From Solibacillus sp. FSL R5-0449 (GTDB taxonomy: Bacteria > Bacillota > Bacilli > Bacillales_A > Planococcaceae), in the NCBI RefSeq assembly GCF_037975215.1, contig NZ_CP150239.1, forward strand, positions 1,030,001-1,094,000: a stretch of DNA of 64,000 nucleotides, in the 5' to 3' direction. Shown one piece after another: positions 1-13,285 of this stretch. Position 1 is the stretch's first letter; each line of letters opens with the position of its first letter. The translations under genes and the position numbers were made by a program. A model generated the notes under the pieces. The model worked only from the letters and a program-made list of their open reading frames with translations. It did not search any database and was not told the DNA's origin.

Positions 1-1
1 A

Positions 2-382
2 CAGCTAGGAACACCGGATATGCGTGTACCGATCCAATATGCGCTTAGCTACCCGGACCGTTTACCGCTTTCAAACGGCCAACGTTTAAATTTGGCCCAA
101 ATTGGACAGCTTCATTTTAAGGAAGTGGATTTTGACCGTTTCCGCGCATTAAAACTTGCATATGATGCAGGGCGAATGGGCGGTACAATTTTAACGGCAA
201 TGAACGCGGCGAATGAGGCAGCTGTTGCATTGTTTTTACAGGAAAAAATTACTTTTTTACAAATTGAAGAATGTATTGAGCGTATTATGAATAGTCATAA
301 CAATATCGCTTTGCCAGATTTAGCAACTATTTTACATGTAGACAGTGAAACGAGAAAAACAGTCGCAAGCATGGTAAAATAG
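2..382 (+). CDS. dxr: 1-deoxy-D-xylulose 5-phosphate reductoisomerase, C-terminal part
   Basis: The window opens inside this gene, leaving about 126 codons and the stop. The enzyme converts DXP to 2-C-methyl-D-erythritol 4-phosphate with NADPH in the cytosolic MEP isoprenoid pathway. The first visible residues (QLGTPDMRVPIQYAL) are the conserved segment that precedes the C-terminal helical domain of Dxr, and NAANEAAV follows at about residue 70 of the fragment. The open frame continues to the window edge, so the ATG at 20 is internal. Followed at 140 bp by rseP, as in B. subtilis. Family assignment is secure; N-terminal catalytic residues cannot be inspected. Confidence 0.93.
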   Translation, partial: QLGTPDMRVPIQYALSYPDRLPLSNGQRLNLAQIGQLHFKEVDFDRFRALKLAYDAGRMGGTILTAMNAANEAAVALFLQEKITFLQIEECIERIMNSHNNIALPDLATILHVDSETRKTVASMVK

Positions 383-522
383 TAAAGTATGAAAAACGGA
401 CGTGAAAAACGAAAAGGTGGACATCCCCTCTTTGTACAAGCGGTGCCTTTTTCAAGAGCTTGATTGCTAGAAAAGATTGAGCGAAATAATACTCGGCTCA
501 GTTCCAATGAAGGTGGGAGATT

Positions 523-1779
523 ATGCAAACAGTTATAGCCTTTATTTTAATTTTTGGCTCACTCGTATTTTTCCATGAGCTAGGTCACTTCTTATTTGCA
601 AAGAAAGCGGGCATTATGGTGCGTGAATTTGCGATTGGTATGGGACCGAAGATTTTTGGGATGACGAAAGGTGAAACAGTCTATACGCTACGATTATTGC
701 CGATTGGCGGTTATGTAAGAATGGCCGGAGAAGATACCGATACGGTAGAATTGCAGCCTGGTTACCGCGTAGCTTTAATAACGAACGAAGAAAATATTGT
801 AGAAAAAATCATACTCAACCAAAAAACACATTACCAGAACGTCATCTTTTTAGAAGTGGAGCGTGCGGATTTAGAACGCGAACTTTGGATTGAAGGTTAT
901 GATGAGGATGATCAGTTCATCCGCTACAATGTATCACGTACAGCAAGCATCGTTGAAAATGGTACGGACCAGATGATTGCACCGCTTGATCGCCAATTCA
1001 ATTCAAAATCCGTTGGTGCTCGTGCGATGGCCATTTTTGCAGGTCCATTATTCAACTTTATTTTAGCGTTTTTCATCTTCCTGATTATCGGGCTGATTCA
1101 AGGGATTCCATCCGATGAACCGATTATTGCCGAAGTTGTGGACGACTCTGTTGCGAGCAGTGCCGGTTTGGTTGATGGGGATAAGGTTGTCAAAGTAAAC
1201 GGTCAGCCGATTTCAACTTGGGAACAATTATCCACGCAAATTTTCAATAACCCGAACAAAACTGTGACATTCGAAGTTGAACGTCCAGCGGGCAATGAAA
1301 TCATTGAACTTACACCGAAAGCTGTGGAACAAGAAGGCGGCCAACCGTATGGCCAAATCGGTGTTATGCGTTCCATTGAAAAAAATCCATTACAAGCCGT
1401 AGTGTATGGTGTGGAAGAAACGTATAACATGATTATTACAATCGGAAAACTTGTCGGCAAACTGGTTACCGGCCAATTCTCAATTGACGCTTTATCAGGA
1501 CCGGTAGGAATTTATAAAACAACTGAAACGGTCGTAACTTTCGGTTTATATAATATTCTATACTTTGCGGCAATGCTGAGCGTCAACTTAGGAATTATGA
1601 ACTTATTACCATTACCAGCACTTGATGGTGGCCGTTTACTATTCTTCGCTGTTGAAGCAGTAAGAGGAAAACCGATCGACCGTCAAAAAGAAGGTATGGT
1701 TCACTTCGTCGGAATCCTCCTCCTGATGATCTTAATGGTCGTCGTGACATGGAATGATATCCAGCGATTCTTCTTCTAA
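523..1779 (+). CDS. rseP: RIP metalloprotease RseP/RasP (site-2 protease)
   Basis: A 418-aa intramembrane zinc metalloprotease that, in Bacillus, cleaves anti-sigma factors and leftover signal peptides inside the membrane. The zinc motif HELGH is at residues 18-22 in the first membrane segment. A PDZ domain occupies the middle (around VDDSVASSAGLVDGDKVVKVNG). The second active-site motif NLLPLPALDGG lies near residue 360 between C-terminal membrane helices. Length matches B. subtilis RasP (about 420 aa). The ATG at 523 follows GAAGGTGGGAG. Lies between dxr and proS as in other Bacilli. Confident. Confidence 0.95.
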   Translation: MQTVIAFILIFGSLVFFHELGHFLFAKKAGIMVREFAIGMGPKIFGMTKGETVYTLRLLPIGGYVRMAGEDTDTVELQPGYRVALITNEENIVEKIILNQKTHYQNVIFLEVERADLERELWIEGYDEDDQFIRYNVSRTASIVENGTDQMIAPLDRQFNSKSVGARAMAIFAGPLFNFILAFFIFLIIGLIQGIPSDEPIIAEVVDDSVASSAGLVDGDKVVKVNGQPISTWEQLSTQIFNNPNKTVTFEVERPAGNEIIELTPKAVEQEGGQPYGQIGVMRSIEKNPLQAVVYGVEETYNMIITIGKLVGKLVTGQFSIDALSGPVGIYKTTETVVTFGLYNILYFAAMLSVNLGIMNLLPLPALDGGRLLFFAVEAVRGKPIDRQKEGMVHFVGILLLMILMVVVTWNDIQRFFF

Positions 1780-1799
1780 AAACAATTAAGATGATTTAA

Positions 1800-1933
1800 C
1801 TAGGTGGCGAGCAGGTTGATTGACCCTCAATGGAAATCAACCCTATGTCAGAGGTAGAATCTCTTTTAAACAAAATACGTTTTAAAATGGCAGCTTTGAG
1901 CGTTTTGTATGAATAATACTAGCGTTCAAAGCT
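1800..1933 (+). promoter_or_regulatory. Hairpin-rich leader upstream of proS
   Basis: The 209-bp gap before proS holds several inverted repeats: GTTGATT/AATCAAC, a small AGAG/CTCT hairpin, and AGCTTTGAGCG/CGTTCAAAGCT at about 1892-1934. None has the T-box core (AGGGTGG followed by CCGCG), so tRNA-sensing is not supported. The hairpins could end rseP transcription or shape the proS leader. Function is inferred only from position. Confidence 0.35.
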
Positions 1934-1967
1934 AAATTTGATTAGTATTATAGAAGTAGCAATTTAA

Positions 1968-3695
<1,728 letters not shown>

Positions 3696-3718
3696 TAAGA
3701 TTAAGATAGAGAGAACGG

Positions 3719-3754
3719 GAAAGTACAATTTTTACTGTACTTTCTTTTCTTTTT
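3719..3754 (+). terminator. Intrinsic terminator after proS
   Basis: The arms GAAAGTACA and TGTACTTTC form a 9-bp stem with an 8-nt loop, followed by a T-rich tract. It separates proS from polC. Confidence 0.85.
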
Positions 3755-3804
3755 CATTGGAAGTGAAGGAACCGCTTATTTTAAATAAAGCGGAGCATTT
3801 TTCT

Positions 3805-6800
3805 ATGCCCATCGATCCCTTCGCCTTACAATGGAAACAGCAAGATGAAAGGGTGAAACAATTGTCAAAACAGGAAGGAAGACAAAAATTCCTACTATTG
3901 TTACAGCAGCTTGAATTGACTGACGATGTCTATATGTCCTTTTTTGAAAATGGAACACTCGAACGTGTAACGGTTCATAAAAAGAAACGTATTTGGGACT
4001 TTAAAATAAAAATAGAAAATATATTGCCGTACCAAGTGTATCAGTTACTGCGAATGCGGATGGTCGAGAAATTCTCGCCTATAGCCAATGTGTTACTGAC
4101 GATTGAATCACATAATCCGGTTGTCAATGAGCAGCATATTTTAGATTACTGGCAAGTTGTAGTTGAGCAATTGGATGAAATGTCGCCATTACTGCGTGCC
4201 AATTTATCGAAACAGACACCGAAATGGACAGGGCATAAGCTGATTGTGACATCGATGCTCGAAGTCGAGTATTTATCATTAAAAGCGAAGTATACAGATA
4301 AAATTGCCGAGTCGTACAAAACATTCGGTTTCCCTCATATTCCGCTTGAATTCCAGCTTGTAGAGGAAAATGATGAATTTATCGCCCAGCAAGAAGCATT
4401 TTATCAACAACGCCAAGAAGAGGAAGAGCGACTGTCCAAACAGGCGATGGCCGATTTTGCGTCGCGTGAAAAAGAGAAGGCGGCCAATCCTGGTGCTGTT
4501 TCCAATGGAGATACACCGTTCCAGATTGGTTCACTTATTAAAAATCCGGATCCAGTCGAAATCCGTACAGTACTGGAAGAAGAACGTTCGATTGTACTGG
4601 AAGGGTTTATTTTTGCATGTGACATTAAAGAACTGCGAAGCGGACGATCATTGCTTGAATTTAAAATTTCCGACTACACCGATTCGCTAATGGTCAAAAT
4701 GTTCTCAAACGGGGACGAGGATGTCGTGAAGATGAAGCAGATGAGCAAAGGAATGTGGGTACGTGTACGCGGATCCATTCAGCTTGATACATTTGCCCGC
4801 GATTTAGTCATGATGGTAAAAGACATCAATGAAATCAAGCGTGAACCTAAAAAAGACCATGCTCCGGAAGGCGAAAAGCGTGTTGAGCTCCACCTGCATA
4901 CACCGATGAGTCAAATGGATGCAATGACATCTATCGATAAGCTTGTCGCTCAAGCAGCCAAATGGGGTCATCCTGCGATTGCGGTAACTGACCACGCTGT
5001 TGTTCAGGCATTCCCTGAAGCATATGCTGCCGGTAAGAAAAATGGCATTAAAGTCATTTACGGCGTGGAAGCAAACTTGGTTGATGATGGGAAGCCAATT
5101 GTTTATGATCCGATTGATGTGGATCTTGAAGATGCTACGTATGTCGTATTTGACGTAGAGACAACCGGCTTTTCAAATGTGTATGACACAATTATCGAGC
5201 TGGCGGCCGTAAAAATAAAAAATGGTCAAGTTATTGATACATTTGAACGTTTCTCAAACCCGCATCGTAAATTGACAGCAAAGATTATCGAGCTGACACA
5301 TATTACCGATGATATGCTCGTCAATGCACCAGAGCTGAATGATGTTATTCGCGAATTCCATGACTTTATCGGCGATGGCGTTGTTGTTGCGCATAATGCA
5401 TCGTTTGACTTAGGCTTCCTATATGTTGCCTATAAAAATGCCGGCATAGAAGTTCGCCACCCGGGTATCGATACGGTCGAATTATCCCGACTTGTGAACC
5501 CAGGGCAAAAAACACATAACTTAAAAACATTAACGAAAAAATACAATATCGAACTAACCCAGCATCACCGTGCCATCTATGATACGGAAGCAACGGGTGA
5601 GCTATTCCTGCATCTATTGAAACAGGCGGCCGATTTAGGTATTAAAAACCTGATTGAAATGAATGACCATGTCGGCGGTGAAGAAGGATATAAACAGTCA
5701 CGCCCAAGTCACTGTACAATTTTGGCGGTAGATGACGCCGGACTAAAAAATCTGTTCAAGTTAATTTCGATTTCGCATACGGAAACATTTTACCGTGTAC
5801 CACGTATTCGACGCTCCGATTTGCAGAAACTACGACAAGGTTTAATCGTTGGTTCAGGTTGCTCGAATGGCGAGCTGTTTGAAACAATGATGAATAAAAC
5901 GCAGGAAGAAGCCGAGCGTATCGCAAAATTCTATGACTATTTGGAAGTAATGCCGAAACCGGTCTATTCGCCATTAGTAGACGGTGGTACGGTCCATGAT
6001 GAATGGGCATTGGAAGACATTATCCGCCGTATCGTCAAGCTTGGCAAAAAGCTGAACTTACCGGTTGTAGCTACAGGAAATGTTCACTATCTGCATGAAA
6101 CCGATGCGAAGTTCCGTCAAATTCTTGTTGGCTCAATGGGCGGGGCAAATCCATTAAACCGGAATCCTTTACCGAAAGTCCATTTCCGGACAACGGATGA
6201 AATGCTGAAGGAATTTGACTTTTTAGGTCCGGATTTGGCGAAGGAAATTGTTGTGACCAATTCACAGCTTGTCGCAGATATGATTGGCGATGTAAAACCG
6301 ATCAAGGACGATTTATATACGCCAAAGATCGAAGGCTCGGATGATGAAGTAACGAATCTGACTTATGAAATGGCCCATAGCATTTACGGCGAAAATTTAC
6401 CGGAAATTGTCCAGGCCCGTATTGATAAAGAACTAAAGTCTATTTTAGGGCACGGGTTCGGGGTAATTTATCTGATCTCTGCCAAGCTTGTAAAAAAATC
6501 GCTTGCTGATGGTTACTTGGTAGGTTCCCGTGGTTCCGTAGGGTCATCCCTCGTTGCAACATTTATGGAAATTACAGAAGTAAATCCGCTGCCGCCGCAT
6601 TATGTTTGTCCTAAGTGCAAGCATTCCGAGTTTATCGCGGATGGTTCGGTTGCCTCAGGCTATGACTTACCGAACAAACAATGTCCGGAATGTGGTGCGC
6701 CGTATAAAAAAGACGGCCAGGATATCCCGTTCGAAACGTTCCTAGGGTTCAAAGGCGATAAGGTACCTGATATCGATTTGAACTTCTCCGGTGAATATCA

Positions 6801-8187
6801 GCCTCAGGCGCATAACTATACGAAGGTGCTGTTCGGTGAGGATTATGTATTCCGTGCAGGAACGATCGGTACGGTCGCTGAAAAGACAGCATACGGTTAT
6901 GTAAAAGGATACGGAAGCGACAATGGCATCACTTACCGAAATGCGGAAGTGGACCGACTTGTGCAAGGATGTACAGGGGTAAAACGTACGACCGGACAAC
7001 ACCCGGGGGGCATTATCGTAGTACCGGATTATATGGATATATACGACTTCTCGCCAGTACAGTTCCCGGCGGATGCCCAGGATTCGGAATGGAAAACAAC
7101 CCATTTCGACTTCCACTCGATTCACGATAATATTTTAAAGCTCGATATTCTTGGACACGATGATCCGACTGTAATTCGTATGCTGCAGGATTTATCCGGA
7201 ATCGATCCGAAAACAATCCCGACAGACGACCCGATTGTTATGAAGATTTTCAGTACGCCGGAATCGCTCGGTGTAACGGAAAAGCAAATTGGTACGAAAA
7301 CAGGAACGCTCGGAATTCCGGAGTTCGGGACAAAATTCGTACGTCAAATGCTTGAAGAAACGAAACCCTCGACATTCAGTGAACTTGTTCAGATTTCAGG
7401 ACTGTCACATGGTACAGACGTATGGCTTGGAAATGCACAGGAACTGATTAAAGACGGCACTTGTGTATTAAAAGAAGTAATCGGCTGTCGTGACGATATT
7501 ATGGTTTATTTAATTTATCAGGATTTGGACCCGTCGTTCGCCTTTAAAATTATGGAGTCTGTCCGTAAAGGTAAAGGGTTAACAGATGAGATGGAAGCGG
7601 AGATGCGTGCGAAGAAAGTGCCGGAATGGTATATCGATTCTTGTAAAAAAATTAAGTACATGTTCCCGAAAGCCCATGCCGCTGCCTATGTATTAATGGC
7701 TGTGCGTATCGCATGGTTCAAGGTACATCATCCGATTCTTTACTATGCAGCATACTTCACTGTGCGTGCATCGGACTTTGATCTGATCGCAATGACACAA
7801 GGTTCTGTCATGATCCGCAAAAAAATCGATGAGATCAACATGAAGGGGCTCGATGCAGCGCCGAAAGAGAAAAGTTTACTGACGGTTATGGAACTGGCAC
7901 TTGAAATGTGTGAACGCGGGATGAGCTTCAAAAAGGTTGATTTATACCGTTCACAGGCAAGTGAATTCATCATCGAAGGAAACTCGTTGATTCCGCCATT
8001 TGATGCCATTCCAGGCCTTGGTACGAACGTAGCGAAACAAATTGTTGAAGCTCGTAAAAACGGCGAGTTTTTATCGAAGGAAGATCTGCAGCAGCGCGGC
8101 CGTGTATCGAAGACATTAATCGAGTATATGGATGAGCTTGGCTGTCTGGAAGGAATGCCGGATGCCAACCAGCTGTCATTATTCTAA
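3805..8187 (+). CDS. polC: DNA polymerase III alpha subunit, Gram-positive PolC
   Basis: The replicative polymerase with built-in proofreading; 1460 aa from the ATG at 3805 (B. subtilis 1437). Domains in order: N-terminal region, OB fold (about 260-360), PHP domain opening with VELHLHT, an inserted DEDDh 3'-5' exonuclease ([13 protein letters not shown], later VAHNASFD), the palm with a zinc motif CPKCKH...CPECG and catalytic VPDIDLNFS, and fingers/HhH to the C terminus. A longer frame from TTG 3757 overlaps the T tract of the proS terminator and has no ribosome site, whereas GGAG precedes 3805. Cytosolic replisome component. Very secure. Confidence 0.96.
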   Translation: MPIDPFALQWKQQDERVKQLSKQEGRQKFLLLLQQLELTDDVYMSFFENGTLERVTVHKKKRIWDFKIKIENILPYQVYQLLRMRMVEKFSPIANVLLTIESHNPVVNEQHILDYWQVVVEQLDEMSPLLRANLSKQTPKWTGHKLIVTSMLEVEYLSLKAKYTDKIAESYKTFGFPHIPLEFQLVEENDEFIAQQEAFYQQRQEEEERLSKQAMADFASREKEKAANPGAVSNGDTPFQIGSLIKNPDPVEIRTVLEEERSIVLEGFIFACDIKELRSGRSLLEFKISDYTDSLMVKMFSNGDEDVVKMKQMSKGMWVRVRGSIQLDTFARDLVMMVKDINEIKREPKKDHAPEGEKRVELHLHTPMSQMDAMTSIDKLVAQAAKWGHPAIAVTDHAVVQAFPEAYAAGKKNGIKVIYGVEANLVDDGKPIVYDPIDVDLEDATYVVFDVETTGFSNVYDTIIELAAVKIKNGQVIDTFERFSNPHRKLTAKIIELTHITDDMLVNAPELNDVIREFHDFIGDGVVVAHNASFDLGFLYVAYKNAGIEVRHPGIDTVELSRLVNPGQKTHNLKTLTKKYNIELTQHHRAIYDTEATGELFLHLLKQAADLGIKNLIEMNDHVGGEEGYKQSRPSHCTILAVDDAGLKNLFKLISISHTETFYRVPRIRRSDLQKLRQGLIVGSGCSNGELFETMMNKTQEEAERIAKFYDYLEVMPKPVYSPLVDGGTVHDEWALEDIIRRIVKLGKKLNLPVVATGNVHYLHETDAKFRQILVGSMGGANPLNRNPLPKVHFRTTDEMLKEFDFLGPDLAKEIVVTNSQLVADMIGDVKPIKDDLYTPKIEGSDDEVTNLTYEMAHSIYGENLPEIVQARIDKELKSILGHGFGVIYLISAKLVKKSLADGYLVGSRGSVGSSLVATFMEITEVNPLPPHYVCPKCKHSEFIADGSVASGYDLPNKQCPECGAPYKKDGQDIPFETFLGFKGDKVPDIDLNFSGEYQPQAHNYTKVLFGEDYVFRAGTIGTVAEKTAYGYVKGYGSDNGITYRNAEVDRLVQGCTGVKRTTGQHPGGIIVVPDYMDIYDFSPVQFPADAQDSEWKTTHFDFHSIHDNILKLDILGHDDPTVIRMLQDLSGIDPKTIPTDDPIVMKIFSTPESLGVTEKQIGTKTGTLGIPEFGTKFVRQMLEETKPSTFSELVQISGLSHGTDVWLGNAQELIKDGTCVLKEVIGCRDDIMVYLIYQDLDPSFAFKIMESVRKGKGLTDEMEAEMRAKKVPEWYIDSCKKIKYMFPKAHAAAYVLMAVRIAWFKVHHPILYYAAYFTVRASDFDLIAMTQGSVMIRKKIDEINMKGLDAAPKEKSLLTVMELALEMCERGMSFKKVDLYRSQASEFIIEGNSLIPPFDAIPGLGTNVAKQIVEARKNGEFLSKEDLQQRGRVSKTLIEYMDELGCLEGMPDANQLSLF

Positions 8188-8276
8188 TGTTTGGATTGGC
8201 TAAAAGAGAGGAATTTGTAATTACGGGTGCATATTCTCTTAATTGTTGTTAATTCTATGTGTTAACAGGCAAAATT

Positions 8277-8305
8277 TGCATTAGGATAGCCTTTGTGCTA
8301 TGCTG
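8277..8305 (+). promoter_or_regulatory. Sigma-A-type promoter for the rimP-nusA-infB operon
   Basis: TTGCAT (8277-8282) and TATGCT (8300-8305) are separated by 17 bp. Transcription would start near 8312, giving a leader of about 340 nt before rimP that contains a terminator-like hairpin and a dispersed repeat. Confidence 0.65.
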
Positions 8306-8336
8306 AATGTAATAATTTGTTGATAGTTCACCAGCA

Positions 8337-8362
8337 AAAGAGTGGGGTTTCCCGCTCTTTTC
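8337..8362 (+). terminator. Terminator-like hairpin in the rimP leader
   Basis: AAAAGAGTGGG, loop GTTT, CCCGCTCTTTT: an 11-bp stem just downstream of the predicted promoter start. Because it lies inside the leader, it could be an attenuator or NusA-responsive element rather than a plain polC terminator. That role is inference. Confidence 0.6.
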
Positions 8363-8433
8363 TGTTGTTTACACAACTATTTAATTTCGAAGAGCAAGTG
8401 TTCAGATCATTTGTTCAATGGAGTTGAACCTTT

Positions 8434-8564
8434 GGCGAATATCACAAATTTAAAATGAAAAAATAAAGTCTGTCTAAAACGTCGTATGTTACGGCAATGA
8501 CTGGCTGACCCACGTCTGTGGGCCTCAAAAGAAATCTGGACGCAATTGCATGTAGATGTAAATG
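8434..8564 (+). repeat. Dispersed palindromic repeat, family B (copy 1)
   Basis: The left border (GGCGAATATCACAAATTT) and right border (AAATCTGGACGCAATTGCA plus an inverted CAATTGCAT/ATGTAAATG hairpin) match the borders of repeats near 45.5 kb and 56.3 kb. The middle differs: it carries GACCCACGTCTGTGGGCCTC, which resembles the module in the repeats at 14.2 and 19.3 kb. No open frame. With the flanking promoter and leader hairpin it accounts for much of the 463-bp gap between polC and rimP. Confidence 0.5.
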
Positions 8565-8650
8565 TCTCCATATTTTTCAATGAAAACTCGTCTTTTGTTT
8601 AACCAATACTAAGAAGATTTAAAACAAACAAAGACGTTAGGGAGGATACG

Positions 8651-9136
8651 ATGAGCAAAGTTACGTCGATCATTGAAGAGCTAGTGACACCGATCGTGGA
8701 AGAGCTTGATTTGGAATTAGTTGATATCGAGTTCGTGAAAGAAGGACGCGACTGGTTCCTTCGTATTTATGTTGACACACCGGAAGGCGGCATTGATATT
8801 TTACAATGTGCCCAAGTGAGTGAACGTTTAAGCGAGAAATTGGATGAAAATGATCCAATCGAGCAAAACTATTACTTAGAAGTTTCTTCACCAGGAGCGG
8901 AACGTCCGTTAAAGAAACAACAGGACTTTGAAAAGGCAATCGGCAAATATATTTATGTAAAAACTTATGAACCAGTTAAGGATTTAAAAGAATTCTATGG
9001 TTATTTACGCGCATATACAGATGAATTTTTAGAAATCGAATTCCGTATTAAAACACGTAAAGTTACAGTACAAATTGAAAAAGAAAAAATTGCGCAAGCG
9101 CGTCTTGCTATCGATTTTTCAGATAAGCAAATTTAG
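8651..9136 (+). CDS. rimP: Ribosome maturation factor RimP
   Basis: A 161-aa cytosolic factor needed for assembly of the 30S subunit. The N-terminal alpha/beta domain contains the family signature LELVDIEFVKEGRDWFLRIY and EVSSPGAERPL; the C-terminal domain is Sm-like beta barrel (about 90-155). The ATG at 8651 follows TTAGGGAGG. First gene of the conserved nusA operon; nusA begins 14 bp after its stop. Confidence 0.95.
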   Translation: MSKVTSIIEELVTPIVEELDLELVDIEFVKEGRDWFLRIYVDTPEGGIDILQCAQVSERLSEKLDENDPIEQNYYLEVSSPGAERPLKKQQDFEKAIGKYIYVKTYEPVKDLKEFYGYLRAYTDEFLEIEFRIKTRKVTVQIEKEKIAQARLAIDFSDKQI

Positions 9137-9150
9137 GAGTGAAAACAAAA

Positions 9151-10278
9151 ATGAGTAGTGAATTACTAGATGCCCTAACTGCCCTTGAAGAGCAGAAAGG
9201 TATTTCAAGAGATGTATTAATTGAGGCGATTGAGGCGGCTTTAGTAACGGCGTACAAACGTAACTTCAACCAAGCGCAAAATGTTCGCGTGGACCTTAAC
9301 CTAGAAACAGGTTCAATGGTTGTTTATTCTCGTAAAGACGTAGTAGAAGAAGTAGAAGACGATCGTCTGGAAATCGCATTGGAAGATGCGAAATTCATTA
9401 ATGCAGCTTATGAAATTGGTGACGTCGTAGAAGAAGAAGTAACACCACGTAACTTCGGACGTATCGCGGCACAGACTGCTAAGCAAGTTGTAACGCAACG
9501 TGTTCGTGAAGCAGAGCGCGGTTTAATCTATGAAGAGTATGTAGACCGTGAAGATGACATCGTAACAGGAGTCATCGAGCGTCAAGATGCACGTAATATT
9601 TATGTGTCAATCGGTAAAGTGGAAGCGGCATTACCTGTGAACGAACAAATTCAAGGTGAAGTTTATAAGCCAACATCACGCATCCGTGTTTACATTACAA
9701 AAGTTGAGCGCACAACACGTGGTCCACAAGTAATCGTATCTCGTACACATCCTGGATTATTGCGCCGTCTATTTGAGATGGAAGTTCCGGAAATTTATGA
9801 TGGCACAGTTGAGATCAAATCAATTGCGCGTGAAGCGGGAGACCGTTCAAAAATCTCTGTATATGCACATAATGAAGAAGTAGATCCTGTAGGTTCATGT
9901 GTTGGAGCTAAAGGTGCACGTGTGCAAACAATTGTAAACGAATTAAACGGTGAGAAAATTGATATCGTAGAATGGTCAGAAGATCCGGTTGTATTCGTTG
10001 CAAATGCATTAAGCCCTTCAAAAGTTCTGGACGTTCAAGTAAATGAAGAAGAAAAATCAACAACAGTTGTCGTACCGGATTACCAATTATCACTAGCGAT
10101 TGGTAAGCGCGGACAAAATGCTCGTTTAGCAGCAAAATTAACGGGCTGGAAAATCGACATTAAGAGTGAAACAGATGCACGCGAATTAGGAATCTATCCT
10201 TCTGAAACGAGCACATTCGTTCCACGTGAAGAGGCAGAAGAAGTACAATTTGATTTATATGGTGATGACGAAGAGTAA
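9151..10278 (+). CDS. nusA: Transcription termination/antitermination factor NusA
   Basis: A 375-aa RNA polymerase-binding elongation factor acting in pausing and termination. Order: N-terminal RNAP-binding domain (about 1-130), S1 domain (about 135-200, [20 protein letters not shown]), KH1 ([15 protein letters not shown]) and KH2 ([19 protein letters not shown]). It lacks the extra C-terminal acidic repeats of E. coli NusA, as is usual in Firmicutes. The ATG at 9151 is preferred because AGGAGTG lies at 9134-9140; an in-frame GTG at 9139 overlaps it. Sits between rimP and ylxR. Confidence 0.96.
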   Translation: MSSELLDALTALEEQKGISRDVLIEAIEAALVTAYKRNFNQAQNVRVDLNLETGSMVVYSRKDVVEEVEDDRLEIALEDAKFINAAYEIGDVVEEEVTPRNFGRIAAQTAKQVVTQRVREAERGLIYEEYVDREDDIVTGVIERQDARNIYVSIGKVEAALPVNEQIQGEVYKPTSRIRVYITKVERTTRGPQVIVSRTHPGLLRRLFEMEVPEIYDGTVEIKSIAREAGDRSKISVYAHNEEVDPVGSCVGAKGARVQTIVNELNGEKIDIVEWSEDPVVFVANALSPSKVLDVQVNEEEKSTTVVVPDYQLSLAIGKRGQNARLAAKLTGWKIDIKSETDARELGIYPSETSTFVPREEAEEVQFDLYGDDEE

Positions 10279-10317
10279 GCCATCATCTGGAATGATTTTG
10301 CAAGGAGGGTAAGCAAT

Positions 10318-10596
10318 ATGGCAGTTAATAAAAAAATTCCTTTACGCAAATGTGTTGCAACAGGCGAGATGCTTCCGAAAAAATCAATGATTCGCGTCGT
10401 CCGCTCAAAAGAGGGCGAAGTAACTGTTGATGTTACAGGAAAAAAATCCGGTCGTGGAGCATATGTTTCTAAAACGGAAGATGCTGTTGAAATGGCGCGT
10501 AAAAAGAATATTTTAGATCGCCAGCTTGATGCAAAAGTGCCGGATGAGGTGTATGAAGAGTTGCTAACGCTAATCCGCCGGGAGTCGATTTTATGA
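10318..10596 (+). CDS. rnpM: YlxR-family RNase P modulator RnpM
   Basis: A 92-aa protein of the YlxR family, reported in B. subtilis to bind RNase P RNA and modulate its activity. The signature PLRKCVATGEMLPKKSMIRVV near the N terminus and GRGAYVSK in the middle are typical. The ATG at 10318 follows AAGGAGGGTAAGCAAT. Its stop overlaps the next start by 4 bp, so translation with ylxQ is probably coupled. Family is certain; the function is taken from B. subtilis. Confidence 0.9.
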   Translation: MAVNKKIPLRKCVATGEMLPKKSMIRVVRSKEGEVTVDVTGKKSGRGAYVSKTEDAVEMARKKNILDRQLDAKVPDEVYEELLTLIRRESIL

Positions 10597-10901
10597 CAAA
10601 CCCGGCATTGCTACAGCTATTAGGTTTAGCGGCACGTGCACGAAAAACAATATCCGGTGAAGAGCTTGTCGTAAAAGAAATTCGTAACGGCAATGCAAAG
10701 CTTGTCTTTTTAGCCTCGGACGCTTCGGCAAATACGAGTAAAAAGATTCAGGATAAATGTACGTTTTATAAAGTTGAGTATTATGTTTTCGGAGATCGTT
10801 ATGATCTAGGACATGCTACCGGGAAGGAAGCCCGTGTAGCGATTGCTATTACAGATAGCGGATTTGCTAAAAAAATGTCTAGTCTACTCAACGAAAATTA
10901 A
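10593..10901 (+). CDS. ylxQ: YlxQ, L7Ae-family RNA-binding protein
   Basis: A 102-aa small protein of the L7Ae/L30e/S12e fold, which binds kink-turn RNA in related members. The N-terminal [18 protein letters not shown] and central [16 protein letters not shown] fit the family (B. subtilis YlxQ is about 100 aa). The ATGA overlap with ylxR and the 14-bp gap to infB place it firmly in the nusA-infB operon. Its RNA target is not established here. Confidence 0.9.
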   Translation: MTNPALLQLLGLAARARKTISGEELVVKEIRNGNAKLVFLASDASANTSKKIQDKCTFYKVEYYVFGDRYDLGHATGKEARVAIAITDSGFAKKMSSLLNEN

Positions 10902-10915
10902 TCGGGGGTGAGCAG

Positions 10916-13285
10916 ATGAGCAAAGTAAGAGTTCATGAATATGCGAAAAAGGTAAATAAAACAAGTAAGGAAGTTATTGAGGTGCTTGCAAAACACAATC
11001 TGCCAGTGAAAAATCACATGGCGGTAATTGACGAGCAGGCAGTCTCAAAACTAAATTCTGTCTTTAAGCAAGCAGTGGAACCAACGAAAGATTCTCCTGC
11101 AAAGACACCTGCCAAAGCTGTAAATGTTACACCAAAACGCGGTGAACAAGGGCAGAAGAAAGTGCAGCAAGGTCAAAAGCAGGATCGTCCACAATCTGCT
11201 TCTAATAACCAACAACCGAACAAAGCTTCAAACGCCCAAGGGCAACCAAAATCGCAACAAGGCGAAAAAATAAGAAATGAAAAAGGTAACCAAAATCGAA
11301 ATATGACACAAAATAACAATAATAACCGCAAAAGCGGCACAACTCAAAACACTAGTAATAATAAAGGCGGTAACACGCCAAACAGAGGCGGAAATACGCC
11401 GAACAAGGGTGGCAACACTCAAAACAAAGGCGGCTATCAACAACGTAGAAAACCAGGTATCAATGGTGGCAAACGTCGTACGCACCGCCCGGCACCACAA
11501 CCAATGGTGCAAAAAGAATTACCGGAAAAAATTACTTTCTATGAAAGTTTATCCGTTGCAGAACTTGCAAAAAAATTACACCGTGAGCCATCGGAAATTA
11601 TTAAAAAATTATTCATGCTTGGCGTAATGGCAACAATTAACCAAGAGCTTGATAAGGATGCAATTGAGTTAATCTGTGCAGACTACGGGGTAGAAGTAGA
11701 AGAAGAAATCCGTATCGACAAAACAGATTTAGATACGTACTTCGATGACACTATCGTGGAAGTTGACGAAAACGCATTAGAAGAGCGCCCACCGGTTGTA
11801 ACAATCATGGGACACGTTGACCACGGTAAAACTTCATTGCTTGACTCAATCCGTAAAACGAAAGTTACAGCGGGTGAAGCAGGCGGTATTACTCAGCATA
11901 TCGGTGCATACCAAGTAGAAGTAAACGGAAAGAAAATTTCATTCCTTGATACTCCTGGTCACGCGGCATTCACAACAATGCGTGCGCGTGGTGCATCAAT
12001 TACAGATATCGCAATTATCGTAGTAGCAGCAGATGACGGTGTAATGCCTCAAACAGTTGAAGCAATCAACCACGCAAAAGCTGCAGAAGTACCAATTATC
12101 GTAGCAATCAACAAAATGGATAAACCAACTGCCAACCCGGACCGTGTACAACAAGAATTAACTGAGCACGGATTAGTTCCTGAAGCATGGGGTGGAGATA
12201 CAATCTTCGTACCAATTTCAGCGCTAAAAGGTGAAGGTATTGACCAGCTTCTAGAAATGATTTTATTAGTTTCTGAAGTAGGCGAATTAAAAGCGAACCC
12301 GACTCGTTCAGCGATCGGTACAGTAATTGAAGCACAGCTTGATAAAGGCCGTGGTGCAGTTGCAACACTTTTAGTTCAAGATGGTACATTACGTGTTGGT
12401 GATCCGATCGTAGTCGGTCATGCATATGGTCGTGTACGTGCAATGGTTAACGATCTTGGCCGTCGTATTAAAACAGCTGGTCCTTCTATGCCGGTTGAGA
12501 TTACAGGCTTAAACGAAGTACCACAAGCGGGTGACCGTTTCGTAGTATTCGAAGACGAAAAAACAGCTCGTCAAGTTGGTGAATCTCGTTCAATGACAGC
12601 TATCCAAGCTTCACGTTCTGAAAAACAACGTGTAACACTTGATAACTTATTCGAACAAATGAGCCAAGGCGAAATGAAAGAATTAAACTTAATCGTAAAA
12701 GCAGACGTACAAGGTACTGTGGAAGCAATGGCTTCTTCATTAATGAAAATTGATGTTGAAGGCGTTAACGTTAAAATCATCCACACTGGTGCGGGTGCAA
12801 TTACAGAATCGGATATCTCTCTTGCTGCTGCATCAAATGCAATCGTTATCGGATTCAACGTTCGTCCAGATACAAATGCAAAACGTGCTGCAGATGAAGA
12901 AGGCGTAGATATTCGTCTACACCGTATCATCTACAAAGTAATCGAAGAAATCGAACACGCGATGAAAGGGATGCTTGATCCAGAGTTCGAAGAGAAAATC
13001 GTTGGTCAAGCGGAAGTTCGTCAAACAATTAAAGTATCTAAAGTGGGTACGATCGCAGGTTCATACGTTATCGAAGGTAAAATCGTTCGCGATGCCGGCG
13101 TACGTGTAATCCGTGAAAACGTTGTTGTGTTCGAAGGTGAACTTGATTCACTAAAACGCTTCAAAGATGATGCAAAAGAAGTTGCAAAAGGGTATGAGTG
13201 TGGTATTACGATCAAAAACTACAACGACATTAAAGAAGGCGACATTATCGAAGCCTTCGTAATGGAAGAAATCGTTCGTAAATAA
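10916..13285 (+). CDS. infB: Translation initiation factor IF-2
   Basis: A 789-aa GTPase that brings initiator tRNA to the 30S subunit. The N terminus has an IF2N domain (about 1-50), then a low-complexity N/Q/G/K stretch (about 60-190) with repeated GGNTPN-type units, then a second IF2N domain ([21 protein letters not shown]). G motifs: GHVDHGKTS (G1), DTPGHAAF (G3), NKMDK (G4) and SALKGEG (G5). C-terminal domains bind fMet-tRNA. A ribosome site (GGGGTGAG) precedes 10916. The stop overlaps ylxP. Confidence 0.97.
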   Translation: MSKVRVHEYAKKVNKTSKEVIEVLAKHNLPVKNHMAVIDEQAVSKLNSVFKQAVEPTKDSPAKTPAKAVNVTPKRGEQGQKKVQQGQKQDRPQSASNNQQPNKASNAQGQPKSQQGEKIRNEKGNQNRNMTQNNNNNRKSGTTQNTSNNKGGNTPNRGGNTPNKGGNTQNKGGYQQRRKPGINGGKRRTHRPAPQPMVQKELPEKITFYESLSVAELAKKLHREPSEIIKKLFMLGVMATINQELDKDAIELICADYGVEVEEEIRIDKTDLDTYFDDTIVEVDENALEERPPVVTIMGHVDHGKTSLLDSIRKTKVTAGEAGGITQHIGAYQVEVNGKKISFLDTPGHAAFTTMRARGASITDIAIIVVAADDGVMPQTVEAINHAKAAEVPIIVAINKMDKPTANPDRVQQELTEHGLVPEAWGGDTIFVPISALKGEGIDQLLEMILLVSEVGELKANPTRSAIGTVIEAQLDKGRGAVATLLVQDGTLRVGDPIVVGHAYGRVRAMVNDLGRRIKTAGPSMPVEITGLNEVPQAGDRFVVFEDEKTARQVGESRSMTAIQASRSEKQRVTLDNLFEQMSQGEMKELNLIVKADVQGTVEAMASSLMKIDVEGVNVKIIHTGAGAITESDISLAAASNAIVIGFNVRPDTNAKRAADEEGVDIRLHRIIYKVIEEIEHAMKGMLDPEFEEKIVGQAEVRQTIKVSKVGTIAGSYVIEGKIVRDAGVRVIRENVVVFEGELDSLKRFKDDAKEVAKGYECGITIKNYNDIKEGDIIEAFVMEEIVRK

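Noticed and set aside
3757-3804. TTG start for polC at 3757
   Set aside because: It overlaps the proS terminator T tract and lacks a ribosome site; ATG 3805 has GGAG upstream.
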